DNA of 64,000 nt from an uncultured Bacteroidales bacterium. Its GTDB lineage: Bacteria; Bacteroidota; Bacteroidia; Bacteroidales; P3. The position numbers and the translations under genes were made by a program. Below, piece after piece: positions 6,195-14,917 of the stretch. The notes under the pieces were generated by a model. That model saw only the letters and a program-made list of their open reading frames with translations, had not been told where the DNA came from and did not search any database. Numbering within the stretch: position 1 is the stretch's first letter; every line of letters starts with the position of its first letter. The stretch spans positions 1 to 64,000 of the forward strand of contig ONGA01000001.1 of NCBI GenBank assembly GCA_900317285.1. The letters are read 5' to 3'.

Positions 6195-8959
6195 ATATGG
6201 AATCATATCAGAAAGCAATCGAAGTCTGCAGAACACTTATTGGAATTAAGTCTTCTGTGGTTGATGAAGACATAGATAACGCTGTCAACAGTGTTGTAAT
6301 GATGTTTCCTAATCTTAGTAAGGAAATTCTCAAGGCCAAACTAATGTCGATATATAATGTTCGAGTGGAACCTATGCAGATATTGGAAGGCCGAGATAGG
6401 CGCAAACCATGGTTGATGGCTTTTAAAGCAGCAGAAACGAGCAAGTGGTCATTTTGGAATAGATATAAGTATTATCTTGAGCATCAAAAAGGCTTCGAAC
6501 CGGCTACAATCCAAGGCGTTGATGATATGACAGATAAGATTTTGGACAGGTTTTTTAATCCTCGAAAAACGGACGTGATTGTTAGTAAGAAGGGACTTGT
6601 TGTCGGACAGGTTCAATCAGGAAAAACAGCGAACTACACAGGATTGGTATGTAAGGCCGCTGACACAGGTTTCAACTTAATCATTGTGTTAGCAGGAATC
6701 CATAACAACCTACGTAGTCAGACACAATTAAGGCTTGATGAAGGATTCTTAGGTTTTGATACTCAATTTGAAAGAGCCAGTACAAAGGAGACAACCAAAA
6801 TTGGTGTAGGCTTAATTCCTAGTTTTGATGATGCGATAGCCAACTCATATACAACAAACGCTGAAAAGGGGGATTTTACTAGTCGCTCTGCAAATACAGC
6901 AGGCTTTAACTTTAATGCTCCTCAACCAGCTTTGCTCGTCGTGAAGAAGAATGCTTCGGTATTAAAGCGCTTGAACACTTGGCTAAATACCCATGCTGAA
7001 AACGGAAAAATAAACAACAAATCACTTTTGATGATAGATGACGAAGCTGATAACGCCTCTATTAATACAAATGCCTCTGGTGATGATCCAACAACAATCA
7101 ATAAGCATATCTGTTCAATATTAGCCAAGTTTAATCGTTCTGCATACGTTGGATATACGGCTACTCCATTTGCTAATATTTTTATTCCGTTGGATGATTC
7201 AAATTTATTCCCACGAGATTTCATTATAAATCTTCCTGCCCCATCAACATATATAGGACCTGATAAGGTTTTTGGTACTTCATTAATACCAGATGATTCT
7301 AATGATGAATTATTGCCAATTGTTACCCCTATAAACGATTTCCAAGATTTTGTTCCCAATAAGCATAAAAAGGATGATGCAAAGCCGTCGTTAAATGAGG
7401 TGCCCGAATCTTTACGGCTGGCTATAAAGTGTTTTATCGTGACATGTGCAATTAGGAATCTTCGTGGGCAAGAGCACAAACATAACTCGATGTTGATTCA
7501 CGTTAGCAGATTCCAATCATGGCAAAACCACATCAAAGATTTGGTTGTCAGAATTTTCAATTACTATAAGCAAGAAATTGAGGTTGGCGATAAAATGGTT
7601 CTTGAAGAACTGCGTCTGGTATTTGAGGTAGATAGAGACGTTTATAAATCATATAAGACAACAACGCAATCTATTCTAGAATCAAAATATAAGGATATAG
7701 ATGATTCACTTATTGTTCATAGTTGGGAAGACGTTAAAGGCCAGTTGTTTAAAGCGGTACAGAAAATAACAGTCAAATCTATTAATGGCTCTTCAAATGA
7801 TGCCTTGACATATTATGACAATAAAGAAGACGGCATTTCTGTAATTGCTATTGGGGGCGATAAGCTATCCAGAGGTCTCACTTTGGAAGGGTTGTCAATT
7901 AGTTATTTCCTAAGAGCTTCAAAGATGTATGACACATTGATGCAGATGGGAAGATGGTTTGGTTATAGGTCTGGATATGTTGACCTGTGTAGACTCTTTA
8001 CTAGTAGTGAACTTAATGAATGGTATCGTCATATCACATTAGCCAGTGAGGAACTTCGTGAAGAATTTAGTTATCTCTATGAAGTTGGTGGAACTCCAGA
8101 AGATTATGCATTACGAGTAAGGAATCACCCAGGTGTTCTGCAAATTACCTCTTTGGCCAAAATGAGATATGCAAATACCGTTGAAGTGTCATGGGCCGGA
8201 CGTTTAGTTGAAACATATCAATTACTGAAAGATAGAGAAAATAGACATGCTAATTTTGTTGATGCAGACAATCTATTGTGTAAGCTTGGTGAGTATGAGT
8301 TGAAAGGAAATAACTATTTATGGCGTAATGTGGCTGTTGGCAATGTGATAACCTTCTTTGAAGATTATCGTCTTCCTGCTTCAATGGTCAAGGTCAATTT
8401 AAGGGCAATAACAGATTATGTGAAACAAGTTAATAATTCTGGCGAATTATCTAACTGGAATATCGTTCTTATGAATAAGCCTACAGGTGAGAGGGAGCAA
8501 GAATACGACGGATATTTGTCAAATGGACTTGGCTTCAATTTTTTTCTTCGTGTTCCGTCTAACGATTCAACAGATCACTACTTGTTAAGGAAAAACCATA
8601 TTTTGGGTAATCCTCGTGATGAATTTGTTGATTTGAGTGAAGAAACGCTTCTAAAGGCTTTGGAAGAAACTAATCAGAAATTGAAAGACAGGAATCAAAC
8701 CTATCCTAGTCCTAAATTAGTAAGAGAGAAATATCGTGACGTTAAGCATCCGTTATTAATCGTCTATCCAATTAAGCCTTCACCTGATTATGTCACGAGT
8801 AACAGTGATGGGAATGAACCATTTATGAGTTTCGCAATCTCGTTCCCTCACACTAATACTGGTGTTGCGGTATCATATTCTGTCAATCAAGTAAATGATT
8901 TTGCAGATACTGAAGATATTTTTGAATCAGAAAACGACAATGTGTATGAACAAGGTTAA
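6191..8959 (+). CDS. Z1-domain protein, SF2 helicase-like motor
   Basis: The 922-residue protein has the Z1 domain layout. Motif I is VVGQVQSGKTANYTGL (about residues 137-152), motif II is LLMIDDEADNAS (about 280), and motif III is VGYTATPFANIF (about 319). The C-terminal RecA-like half has IGGDKLSRGLTLEG (about 552) and the arginine-finger motif LMQMGRWFGYRSGY (about 583-596). Z1 proteins are superfamily II-type ATPases tied to GHKL/DUF4420/AIPR restriction systems and are thought to translocate on or remodel DNA to deliver cleavage. All motor motifs are intact, so the protein is probably active. The start overlaps the GHKL stop by 4 nt; the next gene begins right after its stop. AT-rich like its neighbours. 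Confidence 0.95.
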   Translation: MNMESYQKAIEVCRTLIGIKSSVVDEDIDNAVNSVVMMFPNLSKEILKAKLMSIYNVRVEPMQILEGRDRRKPWLMAFKAAETSKWSFWNRYKYYLEHQKGFEPATIQGVDDMTDKILDRFFNPRKTDVIVSKKGLVVGQVQSGKTANYTGLVCKAADTGFNLIIVLAGIHNNLRSQTQLRLDEGFLGFDTQFERASTKETTKIGVGLIPSFDDAIANSYTTNAEKGDFTSRSANTAGFNFNAPQPALLVVKKNASVLKRLNTWLNTHAENGKINNKSLLMIDDEADNASINTNASGDDPTTINKHICSILAKFNRSAYVGYTATPFANIFIPLDDSNLFPRDFIINLPAPSTYIGPDKVFGTSLIPDDSNDELLPIVTPINDFQDFVPNKHKKDDAKPSLNEVPESLRLAIKCFIVTCAIRNLRGQEHKHNSMLIHVSRFQSWQNHIKDLVVRIFNYYKQEIEVGDKMVLEELRLVFEVDRDVYKSYKTTTQSILESKYKDIDDSLIVHSWEDVKGQLFKAVQKITVKSINGSSNDALTYYDNKEDGISVIAIGGDKLSRGLTLEGLSISYFLRASKMYDTLMQMGRWFGYRSGYVDLCRLFTSSELNEWYRHITLASEELREEFSYLYEVGGTPEDYALRVRNHPGVLQITSLAKMRYANTVEVSWAGRLVETYQLLKDRENRHANFVDADNLLCKLGEYELKGNNYLWRNVAVGNVITFFEDYRLPASMVKVNLRAITDYVKQVNNSGELSNWNIVLMNKPTGEREQEYDGYLSNGLGFNFFLRVPSNDSTDHYLLRKNHILGNPRDEFVDLSEETLLKALEETNQKLKDRNQTYPSPKLVREKYRDVKHPLLIVYPIKPSPDYVTSNSDGNEPFMSFAISFPHTNTGVAVSYSVNQVNDFADTEDIFESENDNVYEQG

Positions 8960-8960
8960 C

Positions 8961-9965
8961 ATGATAAAAGATATATGGCATGAGCTTGCAGATGCTTCTG
9001 TCTCAGGGGTAATTAAAAGAGCCCTTGACATACCGTCAGGTATTAAAATGTTCTGTACTTTTAAAAGTCCAGATGGCTTTTGCGGAATAGCTTTTTCCTT
9101 TAGTCAAGAAATAAATCTTGATATCTCCCCGTTTCATAGCTTGTCCGAAATAGAGGTTTCCTTATTTAAGGACAATTCTTTTCCCGACTCAAAGTTCTTG
9201 TTGATTCAGTTAGTAAATAGAGAAAGTCGTGTACGGGACATTTTTGCAGCTATATGTGAGAACATTGCTAATGCGATACAATCTGCAGCATCTGAAAAAG
9301 AAGCTGTTAAACTTGTTATAAGCCAGATGCGTAAATGGCAAGATTTGTTTTCTAAGAAGGTGAAGAATACTTTATCTGTTCAAGAACAGCAAGGATTGTT
9401 TGGGGAACTGTCATTTCTTCAGAAAATGGTCTGTTCTTCAATGAGCACAGTATGTGCAGTTCGCTCGTGGGTTGGGCCAAACATGTCTCCACAAGATTTC
9501 CAAGGTGAGTTATGGTCTGTTGAGGTAAAAGCAATAGCAGCTAATAAGTTTCCCAGTGTGTCCATAAATGGCGAACTGCAATTAGACGAGACTCCTATAG
9601 AAAAACTATATTTATATAATCTTGTGGTTGATATTGTTCCTGTTGAAGGTAAGAATTTGCCAGAACTTGTTGGTGAATTGCGGAACAGTCTAAGTCGAGA
9701 CACCAACGCATTGAACCTGTTTGAAAACAAATTAATATATTATGGCTATTTCGATATAGATGTTAACGATTACCAGGAGCGTCGGTATCAAATTCGCAAA
9801 GAAAATTATTATTTAGTTCAAGGTGAATTCCCAAGAATTAAGAAAGATGATTTATTGTTAGGCGTAAGTGATGTGAGGTATTCAATAAATCTTGCCGTAC
9901 CAATAGAGAATATAGTTGAAGAAAGTAGTGTCTTAAACACCATTCTGTCTTATGAAAGAAATTAG
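8961..9965 (+). CDS. PD-(D/E)XK motif protein (DUF4420 nuclease)
   Basis: The protein is 334 residues from the ATG at 8961 and matches the DUF4420 family of PD-(D/E)XK nucleases. The nuclease core lies in the middle of the protein: EQQGLFGELSFL, then WVGPNMSPQDFQ, then LWSVEVKA, giving the E...D...ExK constellation; the strand IEKLYLYNLVVDIVP follows. In multi-gene restriction systems this protein is the expected DNA-cutting subunit working with the Z1 motor. In-frame ATGs also exist at 8895 and 8946, which would overlap the Z1 gene; 8961 is preferred because MIKDIWHELA fits the family start. The next gene overlaps its end by 14 nt. Confidence 0.9.
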   Translation: MIKDIWHELADASVSGVIKRALDIPSGIKMFCTFKSPDGFCGIAFSFSQEINLDISPFHSLSEIEVSLFKDNSFPDSKFLLIQLVNRESRVRDIFAAICENIANAIQSAASEKEAVKLVISQMRKWQDLFSKKVKNTLSVQEQQGLFGELSFLQKMVCSSMSTVCAVRSWVGPNMSPQDFQGELWSVEVKAIAANKFPSVSINGELQLDETPIEKLYLYNLVVDIVPVEGKNLPELVGELRNSLSRDTNALNLFENKLIYYGYFDIDVNDYQERRYQIRKENYYLVQGEFPRIKKDDLLLGVSDVRYSINLAVPIENIVEESSVLNTILSYERN

Positions 9966-12318
9966 TAAATTCTATAAATCCTTGGTCCAAGAAGTTGTTA
10001 CTCGACAAATAGCAAATGAAGAGGGAGACAACCAAGAACAAACCTTTACCCGTTTGTGCTTGGAACTATTGAGTGAAGCTGGTGAAACCGAAAACTCTGA
10101 TGTGGCATTCTATGAGAGAGACTTAGGTACACCTAATCAGCAAAAAATAAACGGTTATGCAATTGCCGACAATTATGAAACTGTTGATTTGTTCCTGTCT
10201 ATATATGAAGGTACTGAAGAGTCTGTAACAATACTTAAAAGAGATATAGATAATGCAGCAAAACGTTTGACTAATTTCTTTAGAAATGCCATCTATTCGG
10301 ACTTTGGTAATGAGATTGAAGAATCTTCTTCAATATTCGAATTTGTAAACACATTAGGAAACTATAAAGAGTTACGAGAATCGTTAGTTAGAGTAAATGC
10401 TTTTATTCTTACGAATGGAACTTATAAGGGAGAGATTCCTGCAAGCAAAGAGATTTGTGGTTATAAAATCTATTTCCGAATCGTTGACATCAATTATCTA
10501 TATCAAATATCAGAGCAGTCGCATGCTCCAATATTTATTGATTTCAAGGAAGAAGGATGGGAAGTGCCATGTCTTCACGCTACATCAAGCAATCCAGATT
10601 ATGAAGCGTATGTTGCTATCCTCCCAGGTAAATGCTTGTCAAGTTTATATGAACGATATGGAGGACGTTTGCTAGAACAAAATGTCAGGTCTTTCCTTCA
10701 GTTTACTGGAAAGATAAATAAAAAAATTCGAGAGACTATAAAAGAAAAGCCACACATGTTCTTAGCGTATAACAATGGAATCGCAGCCACAGCAGATGCC
10801 ATGGATTTAGATGAAAAAGGTTGTATAAAAAGTATATCTAATCTCCAGATTGTAAACGGTGGACAAACAACAGCATCCATATACCATACAGAAAAGAAAG
10901 ATAAAGCGGACATTTCTGAGATTTTTGTTCAAGTAAAATTCTCCATCGTTAAAAAGAAAGACGATTATGCAAATATTGTCTCAGATATATCGAAGTATGC
11001 AAATACTCAGAATAAAGTAAATAACGCTGATTTCTCTGCAAACAATTCCATCTTGGTTGAACTGGAGAAAGTGTCTCGATATGTTATGACACCTATTACA
11101 CCAGAAAGGTCTATGCAAACATATTGGTTCTTTGAACGTGCTAGGTCGCAGTACAAAAACATCCGTCAGAAGGAAGGATTTACCAAGTCAAGGCAAAAAG
11201 CATTTGACTTGAAATATCCAAAAAATCAAATGTTCACAAAAGTGGAATTGGCAAAATACATCAACTGTTATGAGGAAGTGTATGAAGGAAGCAAATTGGT
11301 AATAGCACCCCATATAGTTGTTAGAGGTTCCGAGAAGAATTATGCGCAGTTCATTGCCAAGAATCTGCCTTCTAGTGCGAAGAAAGTTACTAATGTGTAT
11401 TTTGAGGATACTATAGCCAAAGCTATTCTTTTCAAAGCCGCAGACCAGTTGTATGGAACTAAACGAACAGGCAACAATATAGGTGAATTGAAATCCGTTG
11501 TAGTTCCCTATACCATAGGTTTGATTAGTCATTTGACAAGTGGTCGAATTGATTTGTATAGGATATGGAAGAATCAGAAGGTTTCAGATGCTCTGTCTAA
11601 ATTAATCTATTCGCTGATGCTGCAAGTTAACCCGTTCATTATGAAGATGTCACCATCAAATAACTATTTAGAATGGGCAAAGAAAGAAGAGTGCTGGCTT
11701 GCTGTACGAGATAATAAAGATTGGGAGTATGATTTGGATTCTATTGAAGATGATTTAATAGACCCAAATCATCCGGTGGTTAGAAAAGTTACAGTAAATA
11801 CATCTGTAAATGATAAGTCTGAGCATGATTTGAAGATAGTCAAATCAATACCATACAAGCTTTGGCTAATAATTGCGGATTGGGGTGCAGAGTCTGGAGA
11901 ATTGAGTCTAAACTTGCAATCCAAGGCAAGAGAGATTGCTAATGATCTAAAGTATAATCACAAATTATCTTCAGCTAATGTCGCTCGTGGAATGGCTATA
12001 TTTGACAAGGTATGTGAAGAGAATTATGAACTACTTGAAGAAATCGACAGATTACGTGATGAAGAGCAGGAAGAGAAGGATCTGAAAGCAAAAGAACGCA
12101 ATACTGTCAAGAATATTAATATCAATGAGGTTGATATTGACATTGAGTTAGTAAAACGAATGGTTGAATGGGACAGGCACCATCGTGTTTTGGAGAGTTG
12201 GAAGTTTAAAGTCATGCAGGATGTCGCAATTGGCCTAAAGCCTTTGAATGAAAAGTTGAAATGGGGATTCAGATTTAATCTTAAGACTTTGCTCTTGCAT
12301 GGTTTTGATGAATTATAG
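9952..12318 (+). CDS. AIPR family protein (abortive infection/phage resistance)
   Basis: The 788-residue protein shows the AIPR signature: KPHMFLAYNNGIAATADAM (about residues 264-282) followed by ISNLQIVNGGQTTASIYH (about 294-311), then the IFVQVKFSIV and ISKYANTQNKVNNADFSAN segments typical of the family. AIPR proteins were named for the AbiR-type abortive-infection locus and are recurrent partners of GHKL-Z1-DUF4420 restriction operons; their molecular activity is not settled. The first 150 residues are alpha-helical and could be an adaptor. The long C-terminal part has a charged coiled-coil-like segment (LLEEIDRLRDEEQEEKDLKA). The start overlaps the DUF4420 gene by 14 nt, so the two are coupled. 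Confidence 0.92.
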   Translation: MKEISKFYKSLVQEVVTRQIANEEGDNQEQTFTRLCLELLSEAGETENSDVAFYERDLGTPNQQKINGYAIADNYETVDLFLSIYEGTEESVTILKRDIDNAAKRLTNFFRNAIYSDFGNEIEESSSIFEFVNTLGNYKELRESLVRVNAFILTNGTYKGEIPASKEICGYKIYFRIVDINYLYQISEQSHAPIFIDFKEEGWEVPCLHATSSNPDYEAYVAILPGKCLSSLYERYGGRLLEQNVRSFLQFTGKINKKIRETIKEKPHMFLAYNNGIAATADAMDLDEKGCIKSISNLQIVNGGQTTASIYHTEKKDKADISEIFVQVKFSIVKKKDDYANIVSDISKYANTQNKVNNADFSANNSILVELEKVSRYVMTPITPERSMQTYWFFERARSQYKNIRQKEGFTKSRQKAFDLKYPKNQMFTKVELAKYINCYEEVYEGSKLVIAPHIVVRGSEKNYAQFIAKNLPSSAKKVTNVYFEDTIAKAILFKAADQLYGTKRTGNNIGELKSVVVPYTIGLISHLTSGRIDLYRIWKNQKVSDALSKLIYSLMLQVNPFIMKMSPSNNYLEWAKKEECWLAVRDNKDWEYDLDSIEDDLIDPNHPVVRKVTVNTSVNDKSEHDLKIVKSIPYKLWLIIADWGAESGELSLNLQSKAREIANDLKYNHKLSSANVARGMAIFDKVCEENYELLEEIDRLRDEEQEEKDLKAKERNTVKNININEVDIDIELVKRMVEWDRHHRVLESWKFKVMQDVAIGLKPLNEKLKWGFRFNLKTLLLHGFDEL

Positions 12319-12382
12319 AAAGAACATTATTAATAAGCGTTTCTCAAATAAAAAAAGCAACCTTAACATAGTCGCAATAACC

Positions 12383-14101
12383 ATGATTCAAAAACTGGTC
12401 ATAAAGAATTTTCGTTGTTACGAGAAAAGCACGATATATTTCAACGACACTTCCATTCTAGTTGGAAAAAACAATGCAGGGAAGTCAACATTGATTGAGG
12501 CGTTGAAAATCATTTCTTCAATAACAAGGAAGTACCGTGCTTTGCGTTTTGTTACACCTCCCTATTGGGTTTCAAATGTTGATACGTATGGGGTGTCTCC
12601 TAACGTCGAAAATATGAACATTTCGGATCGTGGTATTTTTTATTTGTATGGAAATCCTCCTGCTATTATTGAGGCTCAGTTTTCTAATGGTACTTCAGTT
12701 AAAGCATATGTTGGTGAAGGATTAGCAATTTTTGCCTTATTGTTTGACGAAAATGGAATACCAATACACAATAGTAAAGAGGCAAAATGTGTAGACATCC
12801 CGATTGTTGAAGTACTCCCGCAAATATCAGCAGTTCTTGATTCCGAAAAGGTCATAAAGAAAGCAACTGTTGATGGTAACAGGTCAACTCGTCTCGCTTC
12901 CCGCAATTTTAGGAATCAACTGTTTTATTACAAAGAAGCATTCCCGGCATTTAAAAATTTAGTAGAATCCACTTGGGAGGAACTGCAGGTCAAACCCGTA
13001 GAATCCGTTTTTGTAAATGATGGACAGTTGCTTCAGTTTTTTGTTCGTGTACGTGCATTTGAAGCAGAATTGGGCTGGATGGGGCATGGGTTGCAAATGT
13101 GGATTCAAACAATGTGGTTCATTTCCCAATGTCCAAGTAATTCGATAGTAGTACTTGATGAACCGGATGTCTATATGCATGCCGATCTTCAAAGACGTTT
13201 GGTTCGGTTGATAACCCCCATGTTTCCGCAAATCATTATTGCCACCCACTCGCTAGAAATCATCGAAGAAGTTCCGTCCGATTGTATTATTCCCATCGAT
13301 TCTCTTAAACGTAAAATAAATTCGATTGGTGACGAAACGGCTCTCTATACCATTTCAGAGGAACTCGGTTGCCCCCTAAATATTGACCTCGCTCGTATTT
13401 TTATATCGAATCGCTTTATTATTTGGGATGGGGGTGATTCTGACAGGGCAATATTATCAGCCTTTCAATCTGTTCTTTACCCCCAAGACTTACATCCATT
13501 AATAACATATCCTAAAGCATATGTGGGAGGTTGGAACGACTGGGAAAAGAGCATTACTATTGCAAGTATTTTTTCTCTAAATAAAATACCTGTAGAATTA
13601 TTTTGTATATCCAATTCTGGATTTCATACAATAAAAGAAATTCAGGAACGAGAGGAAGATGCTTCGTCTCGCGGCATAAATCTTCATGTGTGGACAAAAA
13701 ATGAGATCGACAATTATGCCATCAATATAAATGTCATTTGTAGATATCTGGAAGCCGTGAGCCGAACGGGTGAAGTTAATAAAATAACGATTATTGAGAA
13801 AATCAAAGAGATTCTTTCTTCCTACTATAAAAAGATAGAGAAAGCAGTATGCGGCGAAGATGGAAAGACAAAAGATAACGAGGTTTATTTCCGTCTTGAT
13901 GAACCATTGAATATTATTTCAGGAAAAGCCTTTTTTAAAACTCTTTCGACATGGACATATAAAGAATTTGGCGTACGAATTAGCGCCAGAAAGATTGTTC
14001 CATACTTCTCGGAGAATGAAATACCTCAAGAAATAAAAGATGTTATTGAATCTCTAATGAAGGGAGAAAAATTCAAACAGAGTGAATATAACGAATTGTA
14101 A
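12383..14101 (+). CDS. AAA ATPase with OLD/Toprim-like C-terminus
   Basis: From ATG at 12383 the protein (572 aa) begins MIQKLVIKNFRCYEKS, the usual start of SMC/OLD-type AAA ATPases. Walker A is VGKNNAGKSTLIEAL (about residues 26-40), Walker B is SIVVLDEPDVYMHADL (about 254), and the H-switch is IIIATHSLEII. After the ATPase comes NRFIIWDGGDSDRAILSAF, at the place where OLD nucleases have the Toprim EGxxD motif, and later VWTKNEIDNYAI, an arrangement common in OLD-like defence proteins. The canonical glutamate is replaced, so nuclease activity is uncertain. An upstream in-frame ATG at 12299 overlaps the AIPR gene, but the extra 28 residues look non-conserved. It lies 64 nt after AIPR and 29 nt before vsr, in the same operon. 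Confidence 0.85.
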   Translation: MIQKLVIKNFRCYEKSTIYFNDTSILVGKNNAGKSTLIEALKIISSITRKYRALRFVTPPYWVSNVDTYGVSPNVENMNISDRGIFYLYGNPPAIIEAQFSNGTSVKAYVGEGLAIFALLFDENGIPIHNSKEAKCVDIPIVEVLPQISAVLDSEKVIKKATVDGNRSTRLASRNFRNQLFYYKEAFPAFKNLVESTWEELQVKPVESVFVNDGQLLQFFVRVRAFEAELGWMGHGLQMWIQTMWFISQCPSNSIVVLDEPDVYMHADLQRRLVRLITPMFPQIIIATHSLEIIEEVPSDCIIPIDSLKRKINSIGDETALYTISEELGCPLNIDLARIFISNRFIIWDGGDSDRAILSAFQSVLYPQDLHPLITYPKAYVGGWNDWEKSITIASIFSLNKIPVELFCISNSGFHTIKEIQEREEDASSRGINLHVWTKNEIDNYAININVICRYLEAVSRTGEVNKITIIEKIKEILSSYYKKIEKAVCGEDGKTKDNEVYFRLDEPLNIISGKAFFKTLSTWTYKEFGVRISARKIVPYFSENEIPQEIKDVIESLMKGEKFKQSEYNEL

Positions 14102-14130
14102 AACGTATACTCACGACGATTATTGTCAAT

Positions 14131-14682
14131 ATGACCGACACGATGACACCTGAGCAGCGGCACCGATGCATGTCGCACATCCGCAGCAAGGACACGAAGC
14201 CTGAGCTGAAGGTGCGGCGGTGGCTGTGGAGTCACGGGTACCGCTATCGGCTCAACGTAAAGAGTGTGCCGGGGAAGCCGGATATCGTGATGCGGCCCTA
14301 CCGCACGGCGATATTCGTGAACGGATGCTTCTGGCATGGACACAAAACCGAATTGAAAATTGAAAATGGAGAATTGAAAATTATCGGCTCGTGTTGCTGC
14401 AAGATTCCGACGACGAACCGGGAGTTCTGGGTGGAGAAGATTCGGAGGAACCAAAAGCGCGACCAGGAGAACTACCGAGTGCTGCAGGAGAACGGATGGC
14501 AGGTCATCGTTATCTGGGAATGCCAACTGAAGCCCGCCCTCATCGACCACACCATGCGCGAGGTGGAGCTGCTGCTGAACGAGAACATGCTGTCGCTGTA
14601 CCGCCACCACGCACCCATCCCATACAGCAACGACGAGGAGGAGACGCCTCTGCCAATGGCTGCTGAATCAAATCAAACTTAG
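14131..14682 (+). CDS. vsr: Very short patch repair (Vsr) endonuclease
   Basis: The 183-residue protein is a Vsr-family nuclease. MTPEQRHRCMSHIRSKDTKP (zinc/DNA-contact start) and VPGKPDIV with catalytic Asp51 are present, followed by FVNGCFWHGH with His69; the position of E. coli His64 is Asn64 here. The C-terminal half reads NREFWVEKIRRNQKRD and GWQVIVIWEC. Vsr nicks T:G mismatches produced by deamination of 5-methylcytosine and normally accompanies a C5-methyltransferase, as here; in GHKL/Z1 operons it may also act as an effector. About 16 residues encoded by a 7-bp repeat array interrupt the loop after WHGH. The gene is GC-richer than the preceding six and ends before a clear terminator. 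Confidence 0.93.
   Translation: MTDTMTPEQRHRCMSHIRSKDTKPELKVRRWLWSHGYRYRLNVKSVPGKPDIVMRPYRTAIFVNGCFWHGHKTELKIENGELKIIGSCCCKIPTTNREFWVEKIRRNQKRDQENYRVLQENGWQVIVIWECQLKPALIDHTMREVELLLNENMLSLYRHHAPIPYSNDEEETPLPMAAESNQT
14350..14382. repeat. 7-bp array inside vsr (GAATTGA units)
   Basis: Units GAATTGA, AAATTGA, AAATGGA, GAATTGA, AAATTA run from 14350 in 7-nt steps. They translate as part of an extra loop between the metal-site motif WHGH and the conserved cysteine/proline segment of Vsr. Confidence 0.8.
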
Positions 14683-14706
14683 AGAATTTCAACGAAGATG
14701 CAAGAA

Positions 14707-14732
14707 AAAGCCCCACCATTTGGCGGGGCTTT
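14707..14732 (+). terminator. intrinsic terminator after vsr
   Basis: AAGCCCC and GGGGCTT arms around a short inner stem and TT loop, followed by TTATTGTTA, 25 nt after the vsr stop. With A-runs on the left arm it may also act for minus-strand transcripts. Confidence 0.75.
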
Positions 14733-14756
14733 ATTGTTACAATATTTTAAGTATTA

Positions 14757-14872
14757 AATCATGCTCTCGTCGAGGGTGCGCTCGATGTACTCGCGGTCGA
14801 TGTGCTGGCCGATGAAGACGAGATTCTGCATGCGGTCGCCGTAGTATTCATCCCAGTCGCGCTGCAGCCGCA
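14757..14872 (-). pseudogene. 3' remnant of a second cobW-type gene
   Basis: The minus strand reads LQRDWDEYYGDRMQNLVFIG...RTLDESMI and a TAA at 14757-14759. This is the C-terminal tail of the neighbouring CobW protein (LQRDWDDFYGDRMQKLVFIG...). At the DNA level about 107 bp match 16445-16551 with roughly six mismatches. Nothing homologous to CobW precedes 14872, so only the last ~37 codons survive. Several of the differences change amino acids (D/E, F/Y, K/N, L/I, CLV/SMI), which suggests a diverged paralogue that was later deleted from its 5' side rather than a fresh duplication. It sits exactly between the defence operon and the conserved chromosome. Confidence 0.8.
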
Positions 14873-14917
14873 AGCATTATGAGTATCAACCGTCTAAAGG
14901 ACATACTTCTTTTGGGA

